Positions 30,501 through 40,461 of a DNA stretch of 44,331 nucleotides are shown here, piece after piece; the first letter of the stretch is position 1; each line of letters opens with the position of its first letter. Both the position numbers and the translations under genes were made by a program. The notes under the pieces were generated by a model. The model was not told the origin of the DNA, searched no databases, and was given only the letters and a program-made list of their open reading frames with translations. This DNA comes from Allomyces macrogynus ATCC 38327. Lineage: Eukaryota > Blastocladiomycota > Blastocladiomycetes > Blastocladiales > Blastocladiaceae. The stretch covers positions 1,834,201 to 1,878,531 of the forward strand of contig GG745330.1 in the NCBI GenBank assembly GCA_000151295.1, given 5' to 3'.

Positions 30501-33194
30501 TTCTCGGTCGTTGCGATTGACGCCTACGCGCAGAGCGTGGCGACGACGGTCGACGAAACCTTCCTGCTGCAAGTCGTGGCGGTCCCAGTTGACGCGAACG
30601 CGACCTCGCCAAGCGACGTGACGCTCGCAGGCGAAGTGTCGAAAGCGATTCTCGACGGGTCGACGACGTTCAAGGACCTGCAGCTGATGGGCCCGCCGGG
30701 CACGTACCAGGTGCAGGTGCTGTCGCAGAACGAGCGGTACCCGGCGTCGTCGTTCAACTTGACCGACATGGTCACGCTGCAGCCGTGCACGCCGCCGCGC
30801 ATCGTCACGGCCGTGAATGGCGCGCCCGTCTGTGCACTGCCAACCTGCTCGCAGGGCTGTTTTGCGGGCCAGGGCACGTGTGTCGCGCCCAATGTCTGCC
30901 AGTGCCTGCCGGACTTTGACGGGCTCGATTGCTCGATGCGCGCCGGGTATAATGACGCGATTTCGTTGCTCGTTCGGCTGAGCGGCAACGTCACGTCGCT
31001 GCGCCGCCGTGCCGTGGACCCGGTGACCGCTGCGGCCGAGGCCGTGGCCGCGCAAGTCAAGGCCTTGCTCGCAAGCACGCCCGCGGTCACGGCGCTCGGT
31101 GACCCGGTGATCCGGCGCGTCACGATCGTTGACCGCATCGCCAACGTATCGGTCTCGGTGCGCGGCCCGAACCAGTCATTTATCGAAGCAAACGTGCTCG
31201 AATCGGTCGTGCCCGCCGTCTCGCAGCAGATGGGCGCCGCGAGTTCCTGGACGATTCCGGCCGTGTCGGGCACGGGCAGTGCCTTGACGGCGTCGTGGGC
31301 CGATGTCGTCTACCAGCCGGCGCCGCGCTTCTTCCTCGACTACTCGCACCCGGGCGTCTTGGGCGCGCTCTCAGTCGCGTGCATCTTGGCCGTGCTGACG
31401 CTGTTTGTCATGGGCGTGCTAACCGTCTACCGGTCGACGCCCGTCGTGCGCGCGTCGTCCTACATGTTCTGTATGCTCATTTGCATGGGATTGCTCGTCG
31501 GGTACGCGGTCGTGCCCCTGACCGCGGGCCAGCCGACGGTGGCCACCTGCACGGCGCAAATCTGGACGCTCCTTCTCAGCGTCGTTCTGGTCCTCGGCAA
31601 CCTGATCACCAAGACCTTGCGCATTTCCTTCATTTTCGGCGCACGCAAGCGCGGCCGCGTCGGCGGGCTCTCGGACCTGGCCATGGCGCGGTACTCGCTC
31701 GCGCTCTTCACGGGCCAAGTGATCCTGCTGGTTCTCTGGACGACGCTGTCCCCACCGGTCCCGTCACTCATCGAAATGCCGACCTACCGGTACTGGACGT
31801 GCGGGATGCGGTCGGGCGCGCCCGTGTTCCTCGGTCTCCTGGGCGCCTACAACGTGTCGCTGATCATTGCCGCCGTCGTCCTGGCCATCCAGACGCGCGG
31901 CGCGCAAGGCGCGTTCCGCGAATCCACGCGCATCGCCGTCTGCGTCTACACGATGGTCGTTGTTGCCGGTGCCGCGGCCACCGTCGTCATGCTCCCCGCA
32001 ACCCCGCCGGGATTGTCATTTGGCGTGAAAGCCGGCGCGATCGTCATCATCAACGGGTTCATCACGGCGCAGTTGTTCCTCGACAAGGTGCATATCGCGA
32101 TTTTCCGCCCGGACTTGAACAACATGGACGCGCTGAACCACCGCGCGACGAATGCGGCCAAGGGCGTGTCGCGCGCTGGGCGCGGGACGTCGTCTTCGCG
32201 GTCCGGGTCGCGGCGCACGGGCACGTCAAGTCGCGCACGGCAGCGTGTCGCCGCCCATTATTCCAAGGAGCAGCAGCAGAAGCACGATTCGTGGTGGCGC
32301 CGGATTTTAGGGGCCGCGTCGAAAACGGGGACGGCCGCGCAGGCCAATGCCTCGGTTGCCTCCGCGTCGGCGACGGGCGCCTCGTCGGGGAACTTGACCG
32401 CAGGGTCAATGGGCAACTCGATTGCGGCGCTCACGCAGGGCGGGCGGCGCGGAGGACCCGGCGCGGCCGCTGCCGGCAACCGGCGGACGGTCTCGATTGC
32501 GGGTCCCGCGGGTGCGAGTAACAACACGATTTCGAGTCAAGGGAACCTGCTCGGTTCATCTGGCGGGCGGAACCGGCACGGGTCGAATGACCCGGAGGAC
32601 CAGAGCGGGACTCTGCCGGCGACGTCCATGTCCGGGCCCTTGCCGAACGGGAAAGTCTCGGCCGTGCCAGAGGCGAACGAGGAGCAGCTGGAGGAGCAGG
32701 TGCCGGCGCTCGGGCCCGACCCGGTGCGCGACGTGTTCCAGGTGCGCAAGGGCTCGCGCGGGTTCTTGCGCGCGCAGTACCGGACCATGTACGTGCACTT
32801 GTTCCCGCTCACGGAACATGTGGTCGTGTCGCGGTCGCCGCAGGTCTGTTCGCTTTCCCTGTTCGCCAGAGTCCGGTCTCTTCGTGACACTGACCACCGC
32901 GATCACAACGTGTAGCCCGTCGAGGCCGACGTGATCCCGCTCGCGCACTGCCGGCTGCGCATTTTGCCGGGCAACTGTCTCAAGCTCAGTATCGCGCACC
33001 ACCAAATGTGGTGGCTGCGCACGCGGCACGACGACGTGTTCCAGCAGTGGGCCGCGTGGCTGACCGACCTGTGCACGCCGCGCGAGTTCTTTGACGAGGA
33101 CGAGGACGATCCGGATGGCGAAGGGTTCGAGGACGACGAGGATTGGGGTGGGTCGGCATCATTTGGTGGGTCAATGCAGTTGGGGCCGTCGTGA
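27585..33194 (+). CDS. Beta-helix/EGF-like class C-type 7TM receptor with PH-like tail
   Basis: Nine exons in phase: 27585-28341, 28429-28575, 28656-28724, 28817-28906, 28987-29214, 29297-29368, 29470-29619, 29704-32843, 32916-33194; 1,643 residues. Signal peptide: hydrophobic 27-44 ending AVAQQ. Residues about 50-780 form a repetitive, Asn/Gly/Ser-rich parallel beta-helix (repeated NTF, NxFxxN, GGAIY) with many N-glycosylation sequons. About 866-914 is an EGF-like module (CSQGCFAGQGTCVAPNVCQC). Seven helices span about 1055-1305 with class C hallmarks: RSTPVVRASSYMFC after helix 1, a Cys at the start of helix 3 and another in the second outer loop (YRYWTCG), and ITKTLRISFIF after helix 3 (family: AKT.R...IF). 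No Venus-flytrap domain is present. After a disordered Ser/Gly tail, about 1515-1603 resembles a PH domain ending FQQWAAWLTDL, then an acidic end. It should sense an extracellular carbohydrate or surface ligand at the plasma membrane; ligand unknown. Start: Met 27585; in-frame Met 27375 is an alternative. Confidence 0.85.
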
Positions 33195-33523
33195 GCGGGT
33201 GTCGACGACGCACGACGGAGCGCAAGGACGGCAAGGGGAGGGAGTGGGCGGAGAAGCAATGGCACCGTGGAGGAGACTGTTTCGTGGGACTGGGTTCAAG
33301 GTGAGGGAATGGAATGCAATTTGCACGCTTTTGATGACGGTTCTGGTCGTTCGTGCCAACAACGCGTGGAACGGAGACATAGCCCTGAAGGGGCCAGAAA
33401 CGAAATGATGGACAAAATGTGTTTTAGCGAACCAAGACAACAATCGCAAAGTAGAGCTACAAGAAAAATAGAATCCACTATAGAACACAGGCCCACCACG
33501 GACCGACTCATCACGCCGCCGAC
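33195..33523. other. Convergent 3' spacer (receptor / BCKDH E1-beta)
   Basis: 329 AT-richer bases between two gene ends. It should contain both polyadenylation regions; no gene seen. Confidence 0.5.
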
Positions 33524-34871
33524 TTAGTACTCGATGGCCTTGCGAATCCCCTCGTAGCACCGGATAATATCCGGGACATAGAACTTCTCGAACACGAGCG
33601 GGAACGGCGTGTCCCAGCCGCACACGCGCTGTACGGGCGCTTCCAGCCGCAAGAAGCACTTTTCCTGCACGGTCGCGGCAATCTCGCCCGCAAACCCGCC
33701 CGTCAGGGGCGCCTCGTGCGCGATCACGAGCCGGCCCGTCTTATTGACCGAGTTGACGACGGTCTCGACATCCCACGGCGCAATCGTGCGCAGGTCAATT
33801 AGCTCGCACGACAGACCCGGGTGCTTCTCTTCGGCCATTTGAATCGCGTTCTCGAGAATGTAGAGCTGCGAGCCCCACCCGATGACCGTCAAGTCCTTGC
33901 CCTCCTTGAGCACCTCGGCCTTGCCGAGCGGCAGCTCGTAGTCGCCGACGGGCACTTGCTCGACGGCGGCGCGGTAGAGAATCTTGGGTTCCATGAAAAT
34001 CACGGGGTTCTTATCGCGAATCGACGCGAGCAGCAGACCCTTGGCCTGGATCGGCGACCGCGGGACAACAAACTTGATTCCGGGCGTGTGCGCAAAGTAG
34101 GCCTCGGGCGACTGCGAGTGGTAGTGGCCGCCGTGGCCGACGGCCATAGCCGGCATGCGCACGGTCAGCCCGCCCACATTGAACTGGTCGCCCGACCGGT
34201 ACCGGTACTTGGCAGCTTCGTTGACGAGCTGGTCGAACGCCGGGAACACGTAGTCAGCGAATTGGATTTCGGCAATTGCCGTGTGGCCCGCGGCGGCAAG
34301 ACCAATCCCGAACCCGGCAATGCCCTGCTCAGTAAGCGGCGTGTTGAAGACGCGGTCGCGGCCGTACTTTTCGGCGAGCCCGATCGTGCACCGGAAGACA
34401 CCGCCAAAGGCCACGTCCTCGCCAAAGACGACTAGATGAGATTCAGCGTTGGGTCAGAAATCAAGCAAATCCATGCACGCACAAAATTTCGCTGCAAAAA
34501 CGCACCAGCCTTGTCGTCGGTGCCGAGCGCCGTATCCATGGCATTGTTGACGGCCTGGAACAGGTTCATCTTGGTCGTCTGGCCGTCCTTGACAATGTGC
34601 GCCGGCAAATCGGGCGTGGCGAGCGCGAGCTCGGGCGTACCGCGGATCAGCTTCGAGTGCGCAACGCCCGGCATGAAACCCTCGGCGGGCGGCGGGTTCT
34701 CGGCCTGCAGGCGTGCCGTGGCATGGAGCTGAAGGGGGGCGGGACGAAAAAAGGACGTTCAGGGCTCGGTTCTTTACATTGGTTTGCTGCAGGTAGAAAA
34801 CGTACCTGGCGAGCGTTGGTTGTAGCGAGACGGCGCAGCGAGGCCGTAGCGGGGCGGAACAGCGAGGCCAT
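33524..34871 (-). CDS. BCKDHB: Branched-chain 2-oxoacid dehydrogenase E1 beta subunit
   Basis: Exons 34871-34806, 34728-34506 and 34431-33524 code for 398 residues (human precursor 392). The N-terminus is an Arg/Ser/Ala mitochondrial presequence ([20 protein letters not shown]). The core follows BCKDHB rather than pyruvate dehydrogenase E1-beta: [96 protein letters not shown] and [19 protein letters not shown]. With the alpha subunit it decarboxylates the 2-oxoacids of Leu, Ile and Val using thiamine diphosphate in the matrix. No alpha, E2 or E3 gene is in the window. No frame problems. Confidence 0.95.
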
Positions 34872-35557
34872 GGTCGTTCAACGGGTCGGTCGGCAGGTCG
34901 GATGAGGTATTGGCAGCTTTGCGCGCGGGTTGGGCGGCGGCGAGGTGCTGGTGCTTGAAGGAGCCGGAACTTGCAGCGAGTTGCTGGTGCGGGCGGAACG
35001 GATGGTCGATGGCGCTGGCAGGGCGGCAGCAGCGGGGTCCAAGGCGAGCAAGAGGAGCGCGAGCAGCGAGTAACTCGAGCTTGACGGGAGCGGCAGCGGC
35101 GTCGGCGGGGTCGGTGGTTGGTCGGGTTCTTGGCCGTGGGTCGGTGCGCGGCAAGGCGGGCAGGCCGAAAAGCGGTTGGGGAGTGATCGCAAGCCCCTCC
35201 TGGGGTTCGCCCGCAATGAGCGGAACTTCCCGGGCATCGCCCGCAAACGCCCGTCCAGCAAACCACGTGCAAGACCGTGACCGCGCCTATCCTTGGGCAG
35301 GGACAGCGGGACGCCTTCGCCCACCTCACCAGTCGACGCCCATGAACCATGAAATCATCGGCACTGACCCGCATCTACCGCGTCCTGGTCGCGCGCGATG
35401 TGCTACGCGGTGTGGCGCACAGCGGGCTGCCAGGTCCGGGCACGTCGGGTCCAAAAATGACGATTCAGCTGGCCACAATCCTAACACCTGTTCACCATAT
35501 TTAAATAGCGACATAACCACACGCCCGTCGTCAATCACACCCACCATCACCGCCTAC
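34872..35557. other. Spacer upstream of BCKDHB
   Basis: 686 bases, GC-rich near the BCKDHB start and AT-richer near 35490-35510 (ATATTTAAATAG). Open frames here have no homology I recognise. Promoter of BCKDHB and 3' end of the first carbonic anhydrase. Confidence 0.45.
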
Positions 35558-36557
35558 CTACTCTCCGCGGGCCGCGCACATGCGGTACTCGGCGTCAATC
35601 TTGTGGGCGCCATCAATGAGCAGCCCCAAATCCTTGATAATCCCATCCTCCAACCGATACACCCATCCGTGAATCGCGACTTTTTGCCCGCGCGCCCACG
35701 CCTTCTGCACGATCGGCGTGTGCGCCAAGTTGAACGCCGATTTCACGACATTCACTTCCACGAGCAAGTTAGCGCGCGGTTCGCCGGCGGGCACCGCCTC
35801 GAGCCGCTTGCGGTGCGCGTGGTAGACGTCGCGCACGTGCATGAGCCAGTCGTCGATCGCGCCGTTGTGCTGGTGTGGGTCCATGGCGGCGTTCACGCCA
35901 CCGCACCCGTAGTGGCCGGCAACGACAATGTGCTCCACTTTCAGCTCTTGCACGGCGTATTGCACGACCGCGAGAAGGTTCGTGTCGCTGTGCGGGCACA
36001 CCTGGTGGTAGGACGTCGAATGGAGTCGACGCGTCAGCAACACGCAAGATACACGCGCGGTAGCAACAACAGTGGGGGGCGTACATTGGCAATGTTGCGA
36101 TGCACAAACAGCTCTCCCGGGTGGAGGCCGCAGATTTCGCTGGGCGGCTACATGCGCGCAAGCGCGAAAGAGCGAGGTCAGCAGGTGGCAGAGCAGGCAG
36201 ATACTACTCTCGTGCACGCCCTCATCGCTGAGGGTCGGGGGATGGGAAGAACGTCGGGAAACGTACGACACGCGAGTCGGAGCACCCAATCCACAGGATT
36301 TTTGGGTGCTGGCCTCCAGCAAGTGTGTGGAAGAAGTCTGGGTCCTCGGCCGAAACCTTAACGGTCGACCAGCAACGACATGATGAGGGGTACGGTCACA
36401 AGTCGCTCAGACAGATGCAGATGCGGATGGTCCTGCTGCTGCTGCAGCTGCGATTGCTGGTGCGTGCGGCCATGTGCTAACGTACCCTGGCGGCCCATGC
36501 GCGGTTGGCGGCTAGAACGCTGTCGAGATCGTGTTCGCCAGAGGGGAAATGAGCCAT
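35558..36557 (-). CDS. Beta-carbonic anhydrase, copy 1
   Basis: Exons 36557-36486, 36356-36267, 36147-36085 and 36001-35558 give 222 residues, normal for the family. Zinc ligands are Cys49 (in GCSDSRV, with the Asp51-Arg53 dyad), His105 and Cys108 (GHYGCGG). Other hallmarks are [16 protein letters not shown] and [10 protein letters not shown]. It interconverts carbon dioxide and bicarbonate, probably in the cytosol, supplying bicarbonate for carboxylations and CO2 sensing. There is no targeting presequence: the N-terminus is [20 protein letters not shown]. It is a paralogue of the copy at 38535-39566, with the same intron positions and identical lengths for exons 2-4 (90, 63 and 444 bases). 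The C-terminal residues differ. Confidence 0.95.
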
Positions 36558-37050
36558 GGTGCAGCTGGTTGATGGGCGTGTGCAGTTGGTGGCGGTGGCG
36601 GTGGTGGCGGTGCTTTGGGTCAACGTTGAGGCCGGCGCGGTCTTACAGTGTACTTGTACAAGATGCCGGTCGGAGTCGTGGAGGCGCAGGGGATTGGTTG
36701 GTGGAGCCTGAGAGCCGCAGCGTCAAGGTGGCCCACCAGGACCCGCGGGGGTCGAAGGTGGCCAGGCAGGTTTCCTGGTCGCCCCGAGACTCGTGAACCG
36801 CGCACGCACACGCGCGTCGCGTGGGCGTCGTCGGTTTCCGTTGTTGGGAGGCAAGGCGAGCATGGTGGTGGCAGGAGCACGAAACTGGAAGGGGCGCGCG
36901 CCCGAGCAGAACGCCTCATGCGGGTCGCCCCGAGTCCTGGGCATCGTGTGGACGTCGAACAGCCGGATCATGAGAAAAACCGATCAATTCCCTCTCATTT
37001 GCACTCGCGCGTGACGCTTTCCCCGCGCCGCTGCTGCCTTCTCTCTCCAC
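36558..37050. other. Spacer upstream of carbonic anhydrase copy 1
   Basis: 493 bases containing a GGTGGCGGT-type G-rich patch (about 36588-36612). No gene recognised. Holds the promoter of copy 1 and the 3' side of the TMEM69-like gene. Confidence 0.4.
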
Positions 37051-37969
37051 TCACTTATCCACCGCCTCCACCTCGAGCCCCGCCGCTACGGCCGCCGCCG
37101 CCGCCTCCGCCGCGGCTACTTCGGCGGCGCGCGCCCGCTTCTCGCGGAACCGCGCGAGCCAGGTCGCTCCGAGACACGCCGTCACGATCCCCGTCAGCCA
37201 AATGCGCAGGTTCGGGTACCACCGCGGAACACTGCCGGACCGCCACGCGCGCACGTCCGCGTAGAGCAGCGCATTGAACGCAGCGAGTTGCGTCGCGAGC
37301 GCGATATCCGCGGGCATCGACAGCGTTGCCCATCCGATGAGACTCGGCAGGACCGAGAGGGCGTACCGCTTCGAGAGGGTGTGGGTGGCAGTGACTACCA
37401 GCACGGTCTCTGTCAGTCGATGGGCGGGGAAGGAGAGAAAGGAGCGCGACGCGAAAGCGTACCGCCCTCGTGCGCCATGGCTGTGCCCCAGTGCACCGCG
37501 CCCATGAACGACAGGATCGACGCGCCGTACGTGGCCTCGACCAGCTGGAACGCGATAATGTCGTCGGCGCCGACACACGTCCACGCGCCGACGGTCGCAC
37601 CGGCGAACGGGATCAGGCCGGCGAGACCGAGCAGCTTGGGCGCGGTCGGGACCGCGCTCAGGTCGAGCGAGATAGGCGCGTCCTATTGTCAGTGAACGTG
37701 AGCCGATACGCGCGTGTGGTGGTCGCGCGAGAGACAGAGTCGCGTACAGCGCGCGGTGTCACGGGCGCTGGCGGCACGCTGCCTGCGTCATCGCGTGCGT
37801 CGGGTCTCGGCGCGGTTGCCGTGCAGCGCCGCGACGCGTGGCGCATCGTCGTGGGTGGGAATGGGGTTGTCGATCGCGTCGCGGACAAAGTCATCGTGCG
37901 AGCGAGGGTCGCGCGGGGTAGCGCGGCCATGGCCCATGCCGGGCGCAGCATCGTGCGGGCAGTCATCAT
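37051..37969 (-). CDS. TMEM69/DUF3429-type membrane protein, probably mitochondrial
   Basis: Exons 37969-37748, 37682-37463 and 37409-37051 give about 266 residues. The first 50 residues are Arg/Ser/Thr/Ala-rich without acids (MTARTMLRPAWAMAALPR), a typical mitochondrial presequence. The body matches the DUF3429 pattern: LGLAGLIPFAGATVGAW, YGASILSFMGAVHWGTAMA, then YALSVLPSLIGWATLSMP and PRWYPNLRIWLTGIVTACLG, forming about five membrane helices. The tail is an Ala/Glu-rich coil. Family function is poorly known. A second Met lies three bases downstream (37966). It lies between two carbonic anhydrase copies in the same orientation. Confidence 0.8.
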
Positions 37970-38534
37970 CGTCGTGGTAGTCGGTATCCCTTGCGCGCGG
38001 TTGGCGATTTGTTGCTGGTCGTGGTTGAGGGTGGTCGTGGTCGCCGGGGTGGCCAAGGAAAATGGAGCTGGAGAACACCGGCCGATGACGACGCGACCGA
38101 TCGAGCATTCTTGCCGTTGGGCACGATGCGGTCGGGGTTTGAACCAGCCGCCTCGCCTCGGCATGAAGATTTGAACCAACCCACAAAGCTTGTCAGCCTT
38201 GGGAGTATAAATTTATCACTTTTCCTCATTTCGAAGCAGAAACGGAACAACAGCGACACGACACACGCCAAAAACATGCTTCCGGGCCCCGCCAAGTTGG
38301 TTGGGCAAGGCATTATGATACAAGGGGGTGGAGAAAGAAGGGCCGCTGACTTGTCCGCGACGAGCACAAGAAAAATGAAGAAAAGACAACAAAGATCGAC
38401 GGCACGCGGTCCGACCACGCCCTCGCCAGCCGCTCGTCGAGCCCGTGCGCGTCGGCGTGCCTCGCGCGCTGCCGCACCGTCACTTCCCTTCCCATCCCGT
38501 CGACTTCTACTGTACACTCCCGCCGCCAAACCGC
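37970..38534. other. Spacer upstream of the TMEM69-like gene
   Basis: 565 bases. An AT-rich site near 38204-38215 (TATAAATTTAT) lies about 240 bases upstream of the TMEM69-like start and could be a TATA element. A TTTGAACC near 38138 looks T-loop-like but does not fold into a tRNA. Confidence 0.4.
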
Positions 38535-39566
38535 TTAGCAGCAATCGTCCGGGAACATGCGGTACTCCTCGTCGATCTTATCCGGCCCGTCGAGCATCAG
38601 CCCGAGATCCTCCAAGATTCCGTCCTCCAGCCGGTACACCCACCCGTGAATCGCGACTTTTTGCCCGCACGCCCACGCCGACTGCACAGTCGACATGTAG
38701 GCCAGGTTGAACGCAGACTTGACGACATTCAATTCGACAAGCAGTTTCGCGCGCACCTCGCCCGCCGGCAGCGCCTCGAGCCGCTTGCGGTGCGCGTGGT
38801 ATACGTCGCGCACGTGCATGAGCCAGTCGTCGATCGCGCCGTTGTGCTGGTGCGGGTCCATGGCGGCGTTCACGCCGCCGCACCCGTAGTGGCCCGCAAC
38901 GATAATATGCTCGACTTTCAATTCGGCCACAGCGTATTGCACAACCGAGAGCAGGTTCAAGTCGCTGTGCGGGCAAACCTGGAGGAAAAGGGAGAGGAGG
39001 GGTGAGCGGTCCGCGAGGAGATCGCTGGCGCGAGCGCGGGAGGGAGGAGCGCTAGGAGGGGAGCTAGAGGGCGGCAGCTCGTGACGCACGTACATTGGCG
39101 ATGTTGCGATGGACAAACAGCGATCCTGGGTCGACGTTGCAGATCTGGCTGGGTGGCTACATGGACCGAGTGCAAAACGACCAGCGTCAGCAACAGGCAC
39201 TCGTGCGCTCGCAGGGAAAGGGGCGCGGCCCACGTACGACACGCGAATCGGAGCACCCGATCCACAGGATTTTCGGGTGCTGGCCCTGAGCGAGCTCGTG
39301 GAAAAAGTGCGGGTTCTCGGCCGCGACCTAGACAACGACGAACGGCAGGCCGGACGGGGGCGAGGCGACTGGCGTCAGATCTTCCGCCACATGAGATCGC
39401 GATCGCATGCGAACGGCGTTATTGCAGGTGCTGTTGCTGCGGCTGCGACGACTCGGAATGGTTGGGTGCGGCCCGCACGAACCTCGGCTGCCCACTCGCG
39501 GTTGGCGGTCAGAACGCAGTCGAGATCCTGGTCGCCGGAGGGGATTTGGTGCAGATGTTGGACCAT
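38535..39566 (-). CDS. Beta-carbonic anhydrase, copy 2
   Basis: Exons 39566-39483, 39327-39238, 39156-39094 and 38978-38535 give 226 residues. Zinc ligands are Cys53 (GCSDSRV, with Asp55 and Arg57), His109 and Cys112 (GHYGCGG). It shares [36 protein letters not shown] and [10 protein letters not shown] with copy 1 and has the same three introns. It ends in Asp-Asp-Cys-Cys, while copy 1 ends Arg-Gly-Glu. The first-exon frame stays open upstream to 39977, so an N-terminal extension of about 137 residues is formally possible. Its composition does not look like a clean targeting signal, and Met 39566 aligns with the start of copy 1. Same reaction as copy 1; a different compartment or regulation is inference. 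Confidence 0.95.
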
Positions 39567-40461
39567 GGTGCCGGGTGTGGAACTGGTTGAAACGACGTGG
39601 GTGCTTGCCGTGCAGCTGCCGAGGTCGGCTCGGTCTATATCGACGACGGTACGTTCGTGGCGCCGAAGCAAGATCGACGTTGAGGCCGCAGCGCAGGAGG
39701 GAGAGAGAGAGGGCGGGGAGGACAGGTCTGCGGAACCTGGTTTCTCCGAAACGTGCAGCAGCGCATGGCCACCGTCTCTCATGGGGTTACATTTGATTGG
39801 CGCGCGGGCCCGAACACGGCGCGCGCGTGAGCTCCCCGGTCGGGTTGGCCGGAGGCGAAGTGGGCGAACATGGTGGTGGTGCAAGAGCCACAAGCCGAAA
39901 GCGCCGCCGAGAAAGTGGATGAAAGCCCCATCGGGTGGGGGCGAAAAATAATGGGCGCACGCTGCGCTTGAAGACAAGCAGGGAGGCGTTACGAGCGCGG
40001 CGTCATTGGCTAAACGCCTGGGTCCCGTCCCTGCCTATCTCTCCCTCGTGTCCGCATGCCAAGCGCGAGGCCCGCGAGGCACCTCCCGGTGCATTCTCAT
40101 CAATGGAAGAAGGCGCTCTGACTCGGGGCTGCAACGCGCTGCAACGCGCACGGGGACGTGTGCGAGAGCGGGACTGGCCGGGACTGTGACGACGATCAAG
40201 GATGAGATGGTGAAAATGGATTGTTACAAAGTGGTGGCGGTGGCGGCGGTGGTGGACAGGAGGTGAGCACAGAAAAGACGAAAGGAATCGGCAAGGACAC
40301 CTCAAGCGCGCACACTTGACGCCGCGCTCCCATGACACTCCGGCCTCGATCACGGCCCCCATCAGCGGCCTGTGCGACCTCGTACGACGTGAGTCGCTAA
40401 ACCGCGACTATCATAGCTCGTCTCAGCTCCCACACGACCGACGCGCCAACTCGCCCATCTC
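39567..40461. other. Spacer upstream of carbonic anhydrase copy 2
   Basis: 895 bases with no recognised gene. It may include an N-terminal extension or leader of carbonic anhydrase copy 2 up to 39977. Nothing repeat-like seen. Confidence 0.4.

Noticed and set aside
29454..31055. 533-codon open frame antisense to the receptor
   Set aside because: Shadow frame of the receptor exon; no recognisable motif and improbable Arg/His/Val composition.
38085..38170. Possible tRNA (TTTGAACC, T-loop-like)
   Set aside because: The flanking bases do not pair into a T-stem, and no acceptor or anticodon stem could be drawn.
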